From contig OZ231127.1 of the NCBI GenBank assembly GCA_965153355.1, positions 83,824,001-83,888,000 on the forward strand: DNA of 64,000 nt. Reading direction: 5' to 3'. Both the position numbers and the translations under genes were made by a program. Positions 34,013 to 44,245 of this stretch are shown piece after piece. Origin of the DNA: Flaccisagitta enflata (Eukaryota > Chaetognatha > Sagittoidea > Aphragmophora). The notes below the pieces were generated by a model, which searched no databases, was not told the origin of the DNA, and worked only from the letters and a program-made list of their open reading frames with translations. Each line of letters starts with the position of its first letter. Within the stretch, counting starts at the first letter, position 1.

Positions 34013-35395
34013 ATGTCGTCACTCGGGCAAACTTTTAAAGACTTTATCCAGAACTTTTCCTCTCATGGTCTGAGACGGGCTTTTTATCCCGTGGGCTCTC
34101 AGCCAACGGTATCTTCCAATCTCTTCCGTTTAGTATGGCTCTTTTCGTGGGGAACAGCGGCTTATATCGTGGTGACGCAGATCAAGAGCTCAGTCGATTC
34201 CTATTTGCGCTTTCAGACGGTTACATCAGTTTCTGTTCAAAGAGGGGACCCAGTCATATTTCCTACGGTTTCTGTCTGCCCTTCGAAAAGACTTTCAAAG
34301 AATCGCATTATCGCGTGTTTTCGAAATACTTCCGATTTTGCTGATGGCAACTCAACATACTTGGCTGCATGTTCGGGTTACAACACTTCAAACGTAAATT
34401 GGGACGATCCGAGTGCTTCAAGGGAGGCCTTCTATGAAATGAAAAGCTTATTTATTCAAAACATTGTTAATCGGACGGATATTACTTATCACCGAGCACG
34501 AAAAGATTTCCGCCACACACTTGATGACGTGGTGATGAATGTTATTTCTCGTATCGACGATCGATCATACAATAAAGATGACTTTATGATCGTGGATCGA
34601 GAAGGGGATCGCTGTTTTACATTCGGCAAGTCTCAATATGAAAATGGAACTCAAATCTGGCAAACAAAGCAAAGTCACTATCTATATATCTGGCTTTCCC
34701 TTTTGGATGGATGCTATCGCATCCTCCTTGAGGAGCCGGGCGCAGTACCACTTTATCCCGCAACCAGTGAAGTCAAGATATGTAATTCAACTCAGATTAC
34801 CTTCGAAGATGAAGTACGATCCTTGTTGCCCAAACCTCATGGCAATTGTATTTCCAATTGGACCGAGTATGACAAGCTCAAACCCATGCTGGACTGCTTC
34901 CCAGATCTCAAAAATTACAGTTACAACGCTGATGCATGCAGGGCGTTTCGATTGGGGCGTCCATACATTGAATTGCCAGATGATGAAATGGCGGAAACGG
35001 GATTGCCATGCCGTCGTCCTCACGAGCAAATTCATGATTGTCCAGATCAGTGCCACCAAACCGTGTTCAAGACATCTTATTGGACTTTTGCAGAAGATCC
35101 TGATCGGAGGAAGTATAGGTCAAATAGAATCAGAAAGTACATGCTATTACGTATTGGTAACCCTAATTTGGAGGCGACAAACTCTTCGAAATTACCAGCT
35201 ATGACCTTCGAGCAACTTATTGGTAACATTGGCGGTCTTTTTGGTCTTTGGCTTGGTGCTTCTTTGTTGACACTCGTCGAAATTTGCGAATTGATTTCAA
35301 GTCTGGTTTTCTGCATGATGGCTTGGATGGCTCGCAGTGCAAACAAGCTTTCTATCACTCGTGGAAATGCTGTTACTTCCTTAAGTAGAAGCTAA
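34013..35395 (+). CDS. DEG/ENaC-type amiloride-sensitive sodium channel subunit, intronless (copy 1)
   Basis: This is a 460-residue single-exon ORF for a two-transmembrane cation channel subunit of the degenerin/epithelial sodium channel family, expected in the plasma membrane as a trimer. In order it shows the cytosolic His-Gly gating motif (SSHGLRR, HG at residues 18-19), a first membrane segment at about 38-60, the FPTVSVCP motif just after it, a Cys-rich extracellular domain (HGNC, CPDQC), and a second membrane segment at about 408-436 with the selectivity-filter GAS at 415-417 in GLWLGASLL. At 460 residues it is short for the family (usually 500 or more), so the extracellular domain is compact. 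The ATG sits 150 bp past a (CTT)n tract. The upstream sequence resembles that of the paralogue at 37488, so the pair arose by tandem duplication including the upstream region. Ligand and subtype (pickpocket, FaNaC or ASIC-like) cannot be told. Confidence 0.9.
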   Translation: MSSLGQTFKDFIQNFSSHGLRRAFYPVGSQPTVSSNLFRLVWLFSWGTAAYIVVTQIKSSVDSYLRFQTVTSVSVQRGDPVIFPTVSVCPSKRLSKNRIIACFRNTSDFADGNSTYLAACSGYNTSNVNWDDPSASREAFYEMKSLFIQNIVNRTDITYHRARKDFRHTLDDVVMNVISRIDDRSYNKDDFMIVDREGDRCFTFGKSQYENGTQIWQTKQSHYLYIWLSLLDGCYRILLEEPGAVPLYPATSEVKICNSTQITFEDEVRSLLPKPHGNCISNWTEYDKLKPMLDCFPDLKNYSYNADACRAFRLGRPYIELPDDEMAETGLPCRRPHEQIHDCPDQCHQTVFKTSYWTFAEDPDRRKYRSNRIRKYMLLRIGNPNLEATNSSKLPAMTFEQLIGNIGGLFGLWLGASLLTLVEICELISSLVFCMMAWMARSANKLSITRGNAVTSLSRS

Positions 35396-35500
35396 GCTGG
35401 TAAGAAAATGAAAAAAAAAAAACCAAAAAAACAGAGAGACAGCAAGCGAACGATTTTTTAATCTGACCATCACCATTGAGAAGGATTGGAATGTAAATTA

Positions 35501-35800
35501 AACAAGGTCATTAGACCTATGTCGCGTGCGTCGGCACTTTCAAAAAAAGTTAGGCAAACAGACGGAAAAACATTTTTTTTCAAAAAGGTATTTGAAGTCG
35601 CTGTTTACCCCACAAAGTTCCTCTCTACAATTCAAAACGCTTTAAAAAGCCTTTAAAACAGTTTTGTGACGGACCAACCAAGAGACCGACAGACAGACCG
35701 AAAAGTGGCTTATAGACTTAAAGAATTTTTGCAGATACGCAACTTTATCAGAGGATTTGTCCCAACGTTGGTCCATCTATCGACTGGTCCATATGTCCAT
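35501..35800. mobile_element. Degenerate family A copy followed by an inverted partial copy
   Basis: The first (35501-35722, plus) starts AACAAGGTCATTAGACCTAT, whose AGGTC/GACCT is a perfect 5-bp stem different from the other copies, then GTCGCGTGCG and a GACC array, ending in GTGGCTTATAGACTTAAAG. The second (35724-35800, minus) keeps only TTTTTGCAGATACGCAACTT and a GTCC array. Confidence 0.55.
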
Positions 35801-35933
35801 ACTATGGGGCCCAAATTTATACAATAGTACCGAGAAACCCATTGTTATATGACTGTAGACCCACTTCGAATTAAATTAAAAGCACAGTTGCACGCACTTA
35901 TAAATTGTGACTGAGACAATCCAACAGAGACGT

Positions 35934-36004
35934 GAGGAGAAGGAGGAGAAAACTCCCCATATTTGTGAAAGCATAGGTCATCGACTCCTTCGGGGCCGCT
36001 GCCC
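35934..36004 (+). repeat. Solo family B right end
   Basis: About 70 bp matching other family B right ends (AAACTCCCCATATTTGTGAA ... CTTCGGGGCCGCTGCCC) without a left partner or array. A family A copy begins 43 bp further on. A second, shorter solo end (GGGCAGCGGCCCCGAAGG) lies at 41614-41631 in the opposite orientation. Confidence 0.55.
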
Positions 36005-36046
36005 AAAAAGTGTAAATAAAGGACAATCAAATCAAATAAAAAAAAA

Positions 36047-36240
36047 AACAAGTGACGCGGGGTCACAATATCGTTGCGGACGGGTGGGCAGGGGCGTCCA
36101 ACCCCGATCTACACCCCAATCCCCCTACCCCACACACGAACATTCCACTTTTCGACTTGATCAGCACGGACCGACGGATGGACCAATGGACGGACGGACG
36201 GACAAAGCCTCTTATAGAGTTGCGTGTCCGCAACTAAAAA
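36047..36240 (+). mobile_element. Family A repeat, GTTGCGGAC subtype, well preserved
   Basis: AACAAGTGACGCGGGGTCAC, then the 5' arm GTTGCGGAC (36073-36081) and GGGTGGGCAGGGGC, a short GGAC array, GACAAAGCCTCTTATAGAGT and a perfect terminal hairpin AGTTGCG(TGTC)CGCAACT at 36218-36235. The 5' arm is exactly complementary to GTCCGCAAC at 36226-36234. Confidence 0.85.
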
Positions 36241-36884
36241 GATACTATTCTGGAAACAGATCTGAAAAAAGATTCAAAGAGCTTTTATGGTCATTTAAAA
36301 TTTCTCTGTTTGATGTTAAAAAGTTTGACTGAAACATTTAACTTACTTATGTTATATGAATATTCATAATCGGTGTTTTTCTATCTTGGATGATTTCCTT
36401 TAAATTGTTCTTTTTTCTGATCGTTTAAGTTACAGATCTCAGATTGGTCTCAAATTAGAAATTGAGGCTTTGATGTCATGTTATGGGCCTCAAACTTTGA
36501 GTCATCGCCAAGATTTTAGTTAAAGGCTGGTAATTAGGCCATTAACCGTTATTGCTCATTCATGAAAGGAGGGGGAGGAGAGGGGCAGCGAACGAGAGGG
36601 GAAATAAATCCCTGTTGCCCTAACACAGAGGGAGACTGTTTTTCCATTATTAGTTCATGCCTCGTAAGCAAATCTACGGATACGAAAAAAGCCTGATATT
36701 AGATTTGATTCTTTTCATAAAATCAATTTTCAATAAACATCTCGGTGTTTACCCAATTGTCAGACTCGGAGTTGACTGGTCTTTTTTGCTTTGGCGTATC
36801 TTTTCATTTATTGGAAATTTGGACGTGACGTCGTGACTTCAGCATCATGAAAACTACAAATTTACCTTACCTGCCTCTTCTTCT

Positions 36885-36985
36885 TCTTCTTTCTTCTTCT
36901 TCTACTTCATCTTCTACATCCTCACCTTTTCTTTTTTTCTTTTTCTTTTTCTTTTTCTTTTTCTTCTTCCTCTTCTTCTTCCTCT

Positions 36986-37017
<32 letters not shown>

Positions 37018-37140
37018 TTCTTCTTCTTCTTCTTCTTCTTCTTCTTCTTCTTCTTCTTCTTCTTCTTCTTCTTCGTCTTCTTCTTCTTCTTCTTCTTCTT
37101 CTTCTTCTTCTTCTTCTTCTTCTTCTTCTTCTTCTTCTCT
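36885..37140 (+). repeat. (CTT)n tract upstream of channel copy 2
   Basis: TTC/CTT repeat with occasional TTCC and TTTTTC interruptions, paralogous in position to 33664-33860. Confidence 0.95.
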
Positions 37141-37152
37141 GTTTTCTCCTCT

Positions 37153-37337
37153 TATTAGTCGTGTGCACGCGACTCTACAGCCCGGTTTTTCCGTCAGTCG
37201 GTCGGTTGGTCGGTCACACTTTTTTCATGATTTTATGTCTTTGACCTCGCTGCTCCTGCCCAAATAGTCTGATGACCTCAAATATGACCCCTGCCCACCC
37301 GCACGCGACTTCGGTAGCCGTGTATCCGGCCTTGTTT
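37153..37337 (-). mobile_element. Family A repeat inserted upstream of channel copy 2
   Basis: The hairpin is AGTCGTGTGCACGCGACT (37157-37174, one wobble pair); the other end, inverted, reads AACAAGGCCGGATACACGGC. The homologous upstream region of channel copy 1 lacks it, so an empty site is available for comparison. Confidence 0.8.
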
Positions 37338-37487
37338 TTTGATTTTTTTCCGCACCCTCCTCATTTTCATCGCTTCTACTGCGCCGATTTCCTTCCATCT
37401 CTATCCCTCACCTATCATCAGTTCCTGGGGCGCTAATACTTCGACAATATTCTATTCTTGTAACTTTTTTGCCTATCCGCTTCGAAA

Positions 37488-38948
37488 ATGACGACATTTA
37501 GGCAGATTTTCAAAGAGTTTCTGCAAAATTTCTCTTCTCACGGTCTGAGACGGGCTTTTTATCCCGTGGGTTCCCAGCCAACGGTCGTCACCAATGTCTT
37601 CCGTTTTTTGTGGCTGTTTTCTTGGTGCACCGCGGGTTATTTCATGGTTTCACAAATAAAGACCACCGTCAATTCCTATTTTCGCTTTGAAATGGTGACT
37701 GCCGTTGCCATAAAAAGAGGCGATCCTGTCGTTTTTCCCATAGTTTCCATCTGCCCTACAAGGAGAATCTCCAAGACACGTATTATGAAATGTTTCCAAA
37801 ACTCTACTGACTTCGCTTTTACCTCCTCGGCTGATTTTGGAGATAGAAATTTGACATACGCTGATCTGTGCTCGGGTTTCAACAAGTCTTCTTTTGATCC
37901 GCTTGATATTAAAAAAATCGCAATCAGCATGAAAGAAGTCTTTGTGCAAAATATTCTTGACAATTATGAGGCTTTTGACGATGAATTGTTAGAAGGCATG
38001 TTGAGAGATTTCCGTCATTCACTCGATGACGTAGTGATTAGAGTAGGATCTGAAATTGATGATCGCGCCTATGACAAAAATGATTTCGAGCTTGTAGAGC
38101 GTGAACATCATAGCTGTTTTTCACTTGGAAAGTCTCATTACGAAAATGGAACTCAAATTATCCAAACAAAGCAGAGCGATATCAAAATTGGTAGCGGAAT
38201 CAGAAGCCAATATCCATGGAGTTATCCAAGTGGTTTTCTGTCAGTCTCTCTCTCCCTTGTTGATGGTTGTTATCGCATTCTCTTTGAGGAACCAGGCGCA
38301 GTACAGCTTTACCCTGCAGCAAATGAAATTAAGATTTGTGAGTCAACCCACATTACATTTGAAAATGAAGAGCGAATTATGCTTTCCAAACCTCACGGCA
38401 ACTGCATTTCCAATTGGACCCAACACGACAAATTCAAACCTATGTTAGACTGCTATCCAGATCTTATGAATTACAGTTACAATGCAGATGCATGCAAGGC
38501 TTTTCGCCAAGGAGGTCGATACATAAATTTGCCAGCGTCTGAATGGTCGTGTCATGGACCCCATATGCAAATTTCAGATTGTCCCGATCAGTGCCACCAA
38601 ACAGTGTTTAAAATAACCTCATGGCCCGTATTGAAAGATCCTGAAAGAGGGCAGCATAGCTTGCATGAAATAGCGCTACGAATCGGCAATCCAAACTTGG
38701 AGGTAACAAATACATCGAAACTACCAGCAATGACCTCTGAGCAACTCATCAGCAATGTTGGCGGTCTTCTCGGTCTTTGGCTTGGAGCTTCTTTGCTGAC
38801 ACTCGTCGAAATTTGCGAATTTATTTCAAGTCTTGTTTTCTGTATGATGGCATGGTTGGCTCGCAGTGCGAAAAAGCTTTCAAATATGCGAAGAAACGCA
38901 GTGACAACTTTGAGCAAAAACATGGATGGTGAGCAAAGTGAAAACTAG
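37488..38948 (+). CDS. DEG/ENaC-type amiloride-sensitive sodium channel subunit, intronless (copy 2)
   Basis: This 486-residue single-exon ORF is a close paralogue of the channel at 34013. It has the same N-terminal SSHGLRRAFYPVGSQPTV block with the HG gating motif, a first membrane segment, FPIVSICP, a Cys-rich ectodomain with PHGNCISNWT and CPDQCHQTVF, and the second membrane segment containing GLWLGAS (GAS at about 433-435). It differs by a roughly 20-residue insertion before the LSLVDGCYRIL segment and an acidic C-terminal tail (DGEQSEN). Homology to copy 1 continues upstream of the ATG through the 5' flank and the (CTT)n tract, but a 185-bp family A repeat (37153-37337) interrupts the upstream region of this copy only. 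The reading frame is intact and all family landmarks are kept, so it is probably functional. Expression is unknown. Confidence 0.9.
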   Translation: MTTFRQIFKEFLQNFSSHGLRRAFYPVGSQPTVVTNVFRFLWLFSWCTAGYFMVSQIKTTVNSYFRFEMVTAVAIKRGDPVVFPIVSICPTRRISKTRIMKCFQNSTDFAFTSSADFGDRNLTYADLCSGFNKSSFDPLDIKKIAISMKEVFVQNILDNYEAFDDELLEGMLRDFRHSLDDVVIRVGSEIDDRAYDKNDFELVEREHHSCFSLGKSHYENGTQIIQTKQSDIKIGSGIRSQYPWSYPSGFLSVSLSLVDGCYRILFEEPGAVQLYPAANEIKICESTHITFENEERIMLSKPHGNCISNWTQHDKFKPMLDCYPDLMNYSYNADACKAFRQGGRYINLPASEWSCHGPHMQISDCPDQCHQTVFKITSWPVLKDPERGQHSLHEIALRIGNPNLEVTNTSKLPAMTSEQLISNVGGLLGLWLGASLLTLVEICEFISSLVFCMMAWLARSAKKLSNMRRNAVTTLSKNMDGEQSEN

Positions 38949-39520
38949 AAAGTCGTAACCGTATGGTTAGTTGGATACTGGTTAGGCAGGGCCTGTCATG
39001 CAAAAACTGTTAGCAAGTGAGAAATTTACTGCAAATCCGCCCTAAAAAAGGTTTCTGTGTGCTATAAAAGGAGGGATGGTAGAGAGGTGAACACTGAATG
39101 GGCGCAAAAGAAAAATGCATAAAACTGTAGAAAAAAAACCTAAAAAACCAGGCCAAGCAGGCCATCACTGTGTGGATCAAGTCTAATCATATGCCCGAGT
39201 GGCATATCAAGAATTGATTCATACCGTTCCCCCCCCCCCCATCCTTGCTAATGGCACTGTAGAAAGGAATCAATAATTTCTCCATCATATTGTTTCAGGA
39301 AAACAAGCTTTTGAGAATGACATCAATGACCAGCCTCCAACGCTCAACTCTACTGGTAAGTAAAGTGAGTATCAAAGTGTCAATAATCTCTGTTTTTGGG
39401 CAGCGCTCTCATGTTCCATAAGTGCAGAAGATAACTGTTTTCTATTGTATTTCATGTGGTAAAGATTTTACCGTACCAAAATGATTATGGGTGCAACAAG
39501 ACTTGGGGGAAAATTTTGAG
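38949..39520. other. Downstream of channel copy 2, no gene seen
   Basis: Unique-looking sequence with a C10 run at 39231-39240. No AATAAA-type signal close to the stop codon was noticed. Confidence 0.5.
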
Positions 39521-39521
39521 G

Positions 39522-39700
39522 ATACATGGCTACCCCAGTCGTCTGCGGGTGGGCAGGAGCCATATTTGAGGTCACCAGTGCATTTACGCATGAGCAGTAA
39601 GACCAAAGACCGCAAAAACGCAAAAGAAGTTAAAAAAAGTGTGATGGATGGACACTGGACAGACAATGCAGGGTGTACAGTCAGTGGACAAAACGGAATA
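39522..39700 (+). mobile_element. Degenerate family A repeat
   Basis: It keeps GGATACATGGCTACCCCAGT, CGTCTGCGGGTGGGCAGGAGCC (read in two parts), TTTGAGGTCACCAGTGC and a GGAC-like array, and ends in eroded GACAATGCAGGGTGTACAGT. The terminal hairpin is lost. Confidence 0.55.
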
Positions 39701-40314
39701 GGTATATTTATCATACCCTTGACTTTGATCCAATTTACTGGTTATGAACAAAATATTGTATGCAACAATAAGTTATTGAAATTACAACCGGCTGTAATGA
39801 ACAAAACGTTGTTTGCAATAATTGGTTGTATTGAGTTACGGCCGGCTATATTGATCGTATTTGTTAATATTACAGCCGGCTGTGATTTTAACTACCAGTT
39901 GTTGCGTACAAGTTTTTGTTTATTATCGGTAAATTGTATAAAAGCTAATGGCATGTGGTAAAAATGAGCAAAAAAGGTAACAAGTCGTTTTCACAGCCCC
40001 GTAAGAAAAGAAATGAATTGTAGCAATCTAATGTTTCACAAGATATAAAGTTCTAAACCGTTTGAGATACAGTCTTGGTATTGGTCAAGAAGGAAAGTTC
40101 TTTCTAAAAACTTTATCATTACTTGTCTGATATTGGTCTCTATTCATTTAGTTAATAAGCAAACATAGCAACCTTTGTTGTTATTGATTTTCTTTTTCTT
40201 TTTGAGTTCCTAATGTTGTTTTATTTTGTCAAGCTCTAGCTTGCAATTTGGGATACAGGTCTGGGACTGAGTTCTTTTATTTGCCTTAGCATAAAAACAC
40301 AAAGGCATGAACCC

Positions 40315-41175
40315 AAACGAGATAACTTTATTACTATCTAGCTCATATACATATCAACAAGCAATTAGAGCAAAAACTTATCTAAGAGTGAAAAATTTAT
40401 ACATTAATTAGTGAGACTCTGAAACTAGTTCGAATTTGTGATCAAATGCCACAAACCGCATCCTTTTTACTCAAGGCGTTTAGAATTGACAAACAAAACA
40501 AAAAAAATTATCGTATTTTTAGTCGCGTGCACGCGACTCTACAACCCGCTTTGTCCATCGGTCGGTCGGTCGGTCGGTCGGTCGGTCGGTCGGTCGGTCG
40601 GTCGGTCGGTCGGTCGGTCGGTCGGTCACACTTTACTTTTTTTTATGATTTTATATCTTTGACATCACTGCTCCTGCCCAAATGGTCTGGTGACCTCAAA
40701 TATGGCCCCTGCCCACCTGCACGCGACTTCGGTAGCCGTGAATCCGGCCTTGTTTCCGTTTATCGCCCCCCTTCTTTTTGCTCCCAAGATCAAAGACTTG
40801 CTAGAAGTTGAAAAAAGAAATGATAATCCAAAATAAAGATATTTTCTTTCTTTTAGTGTCTTTCACAATTCTCAGATAGGAAACATTTAATTTGAGGTTT
40901 TTTCATCTAATCTTTGATCTTCAGTACAAGGCCTAACGTTTTTACAATTTTGTGGTCCGTTTTTACCCTAGTGAGTCATTTGGATTGCAAATGAAGCAAA
41001 AGGGCGGACTCTGCTTGAAAGTGGTCTCAGAACTCATACAAGGAGGGAAGAGTTGTCATGCATTTATACTAAACATTTGTGTTAATATTCATAGAAAATC
41101 TGTGCTCCGGTAATCATCGAAACCCAAATTTGCAGTACTAAGTATTCGAAAGATTCTAAAGGTTTGTAAGCCTTG
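40315..41175 (+). repeat. Dispersed repeat C, copy 1 (interrupted by a family A copy)
   Basis: It shares ACTATCTAGCTCATATACAT, CAAATGCCACAAACCGCATC, CTCAAGGCGTTTAGAATTGA, GATTGCAAATGAAGCAAAAG and GTTGTCATGCATTTATAC in order with copies at 47937 and 58355. A family A element splits it at 40516-40755. Confidence 0.7.
40516..40755 (-). mobile_element. Family A repeat with a (GGTC)17-like array, well preserved
   Basis: It has a perfect terminal hairpin AGTCGCGTGCACGCGACT at 40521-40538 and an almost pure GGTC array at about 40559-40627; the distal arm GCACGCGACT lies at 40719-40728 and the end reads, inverted, AACAAGGCCGGATTCACGGC. It sits inside a copy of dispersed repeat C, whose other copies lack it. 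Confidence 0.85.
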
Positions 41176-41997
41176 TCAATTGAATCAATGTGTTGGTGCT
41201 TACTCGGAGATCGGTGATTGGAACACACATTTTGTACGTCTAAGATTTTTATCTACCCATTGACATTTGGCTTGGCATTGGGCATGGCACTTGGCATTTG
41301 GCATTGGGCATGGCAACTCTACCACGCGGTTTGAAAAAAAAAGCTGCAAAAAAAAAAAAAAAGTTTGCACTGAAGGAAGACCCATCTTCTAGGTTTTTAC
41401 GCTGAAAAAAGGAAAAGTTTCTATCTTCACAATCTAGTTTTTCACATAATCTATTTTCTAAACCGTTTGATAAACACTCTTGGAATTAGTCAAGAATGAA
41501 AAAAATTTCAAAAATCTTTATCACTTTGCTATCTGTTACATGAAAGAAAAAAAAGCTACAACAGTTTTTTATTGTTTTGGTTTTCTTCCTTGAGATCCAC
41601 TTTGACGCTTTTTGGGCAGCGGCCCCGAAGGTCCTCCAAACAATTAGCTCATAGGAGCATTTTGAAAATTCTGGTCGTATTTCTTTTGTTTCACTCATTT
41701 ACCTTTTGAAAAATCCACAAGCTGATAACCTTTCATGAATCCTCTGACTAGAATAGAATTGATATGTTAACATACGTATGACGGCTTCCCTCCGAAGGCA
41801 ACATTTGTGATTCAAAGAAGATCAAAATAGAAAAAATGTTTAAATGAAAATGCAAAAATAAATGAATAAAGATGATTGAGATGGCTCAGATATAATATTT
41901 AAAAGAAAAATTTGCATTGATTCAGCAAAAGGACCAAGTTAAGCCAATGTCAGCAAAAGAATTACTTTGAAAATTTGTACTTGTTTTATTTTTGGTC

Positions 41998-43571
41998 ACT
42001 GACAGGCAGTTATTCCGTCGGCGTTATTATGGCATTATCGTCCCAAATAGGGGAACGACGTATCAAAACTCCTAGTATGCAGCAGTTTCAAAACGTCCAA
42101 AAAACCATTTATGCATACAACAACGTCCTTTTGTGGTTGTAATCTGGAGTTTCAAAACGCAGGCATAGTTGCCGTTTTGAAACCGCGTTTTTTGGGAGTA
42201 TCAAAACTGCATAAAAAGGGGTTTTGAAAACATGACAAAAATAACATTTCTTTTTCACTTCTAGCCAGTTTTTTTTTTCAACTGAAGAAATGAGCTTTTT
42301 CAAACAGTGGCAGTGGCAGTGGCAGTAAAATTATGAAATATGAAATCGCCGTTACCATAAACAATTTTTTTGCAGTTTTGAAACTGTAAAAAAGTTGCTT
42401 GTAATAACGTTTCATAAATTCAATTTTTTGCAGTTTCAAAACTGTAAAAAATAAGCTTTTTGTAACGTCCTTCAAAGTAGTAAAACATTACACAAATTTA
42501 CATAAAATACAAGTGACACAAATAACATAAAATTTACATAAAATACAAGTGACACAAATTACATCATTACACAAATTACACAAATTTATATAAAATACAA
42601 GTGACATGGAGTCAAAATTCAACAACAATAGGATTTTCTCCTCCTCCTCAACCTCCTCCTCCTCCGCACCCCCCCCCTTCCCCCAAGCTCTAGGCCCATA
42701 TCTCAGCCTCGAGGCCCATATCTCAGCCACGAGGTCAAAATCCCAGTCTCAAGGCCCAAATACCTTGAGGCTGGAATTTGGGCCTTGGGGTTGGAAGTTG
42801 GGCCTTGAGGTTAGAATTTGGGCCTCACGTCTGGGATTTGGGCCTCGAGGCTAGGATAAAAGCCTCAAGGCTGGGATATGGGCCTTGAGGTTGGGGGAAA
42901 GGGGGATACAAAGGAGAAGAAGAAGGAGGAGGAGAAAATTCCCCATATGTATGAAAAAATAGGTCATCAACCCCTTTGGGGCCGCTGGCCAAAAGGATGT
43001 CTTTCAGATTCAGTTTCATGGAAAACCAACAGTGGCGCGCGTATTAGCCAGTCAGTGAGGGCTAACGGGTCCTTCTTCCATTCTTTTCAGTTTGGGTAAA
43101 GTTAGGGAAATTTTTCCACCTAGCATATAACCATGTTTCAATTTTTAAATGCATTTTTTCTTAGTTTCAATACTTCAATTTTTTGCATTTTCAAAACGGT
43201 AAAAAAGGTGATAAGATTACGTAGATATAGAGATTTTTTCCCTCACTGGCTGTAACTTTAGGGCTGTTTTCAAGCGTTTTGAAACGCAAAAATCTCATGG
43301 TTTTAAAACCTTGGAATTGCAAAGTTTTGAAACGGCAACTATGCCTCAAAATTCTTTTCAAAAGTTGCGCATACTTGTGGTTTTGAAACGACAATATAAG
43401 ATCGTTTTAAAACTGCATAAGAACGCCCGTTTCAAAACGGCTTTTTCAAGCAATTTTGTGACAAAAATTCATAATTTTTGTAACAATGATCCACTTTTTT
43501 GCATTTTTGAAACAATTTTTGGCGGTTTAATACGTTATAAAGGAACGCCACGGAATATCTCCTGACAGGGG
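41998..43571. repeat. Diverged long inverted repeat with recurring GTTTTGAAAC motifs
   Basis: The left end (CTGACAGGCAGTTATTCCGT) pairs with the inverted right end (CTGTCAGGAGATATTCCGTG). Further in, GCATAGTTGCCGTTTTGAAA near 42157 pairs with TTTTGAAACGGCAACTATGC near 43324. Arms of about 450 bp carry many GTTTTGAAAC/GTTTCAAAAC motifs. The centre holds an ACATAAAATACAAGTGACAC tandem stretch (42490-42605) and a family B copy. Confidence 0.6.
42630..42990 (+). mobile_element. Family B element, left end truncated
   Basis: The right end (GGAGAAAATTCCCCATATG ... GGTCATCAACCCCTTTGGGG, then CCGCTG) matches other family B ends, while the left side begins only at the inner TTTTCTCCTCC part of the inverted repeat. 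The interior (42690-42895) is a GAGGCCCAAAT array whose unit orientation flips halfway, so the array itself is roughly palindromic. Confidence 0.6.
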
Positions 43572-43574
43572 GCT

Positions 43575-43715
43575 GGTTGAAATTCTAAATTTGCATAGGA
43601 AATGAAAAAATGAAAAAACAAAGAACATAGTTCTCTTCCCAAATCGATTACAGAGAGAACTATGTTTTTCAAAATGCAAAATTTCCCTGTATTTGGCTTT
43701 CTTAGAATTTCAACC
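43575..43715. repeat. 141-bp fold-back repeat
   Basis: GGTTGAAATTCTAAATTTGC and its inverted partner TTAGAATTTCAACC, with an inner GAACATAGTTCTCT / AGAGAACTATGTT stem. It lies at the right edge of the diverged inverted-repeat structure 41998-43571. Confidence 0.65.
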
Positions 43716-43943
43716 TCAGAAAATGAAAAAAAAGTGTAAGCAGAAAATCACTAAAAATCATCATTTTCTTGCTTGTTTTCATTTGAATCGCATGGTTCAA
43801 ATTGCATTTTAAGTCAGAATATGATAAAAATGTATGCACCAAGTATCCTTAGAGACAATTTGTCCGCTAAAAGCATTCCAGCTTCATTATTGTCCTGATA
43901 ATGATGCAAAAAGTATTGTGAAACACTTTATTTTCCTTCATAA

Positions 43944-44245
43944 ACAGTCTATGGACATTTCGATATTTGTAGATATGTCAGCAGTTTGGAATATCTCAAC
44001 CCCTTGAGATCACTCATTCTGAGATATTTCAACCCGTTGAGATCTCTCATTCTGGCACATTTCAACGCGTTGAGATCTCTCATTCAACTGAGATAAATCT
44101 TGGATATAAGAGATCTCAACATGTTGAAATGTGCTAGAATGAGAGATCTCAACGGGTTGAAATATCCCAGAATGAGTGATCTCAAGGGGTTGAGATATGC
44201 CAAACTGCTGACATATCTACAAATATGGAAATGTCCACTGACTGT
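43944..44245. repeat. 302-bp palindrome built of smaller palindromic tandem units
   Basis: The arms run from ACAGTC (43944) to GACTGT (44245) about a centre near 44095, with over 90% match for the first 120 bp. Each arm contains about three tandem units of roughly 43 bp with CAACCCGTTGAGATCTCTCA, itself partly palindromic (CTCAACCCCTTGAG). Confidence 0.8.

Noticed and set aside
36047-36240. Family A as a tRNA-derived SINE
   Set aside because: A-rich 3' end and short length fit, but no Pol III B box (GGTTCGANNCC) or convincing A box was found and no target duplications are clear.
39491-39961. 156-codon ORF
   Set aside because: It runs through a degenerate family A copy and low-complexity flank, with no domain.
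40559-40627. CRISPR-like array
   Set aside because: Tandem (GGTC)n without spacers, inside a family A element in a eukaryotic genome. No cas genes.
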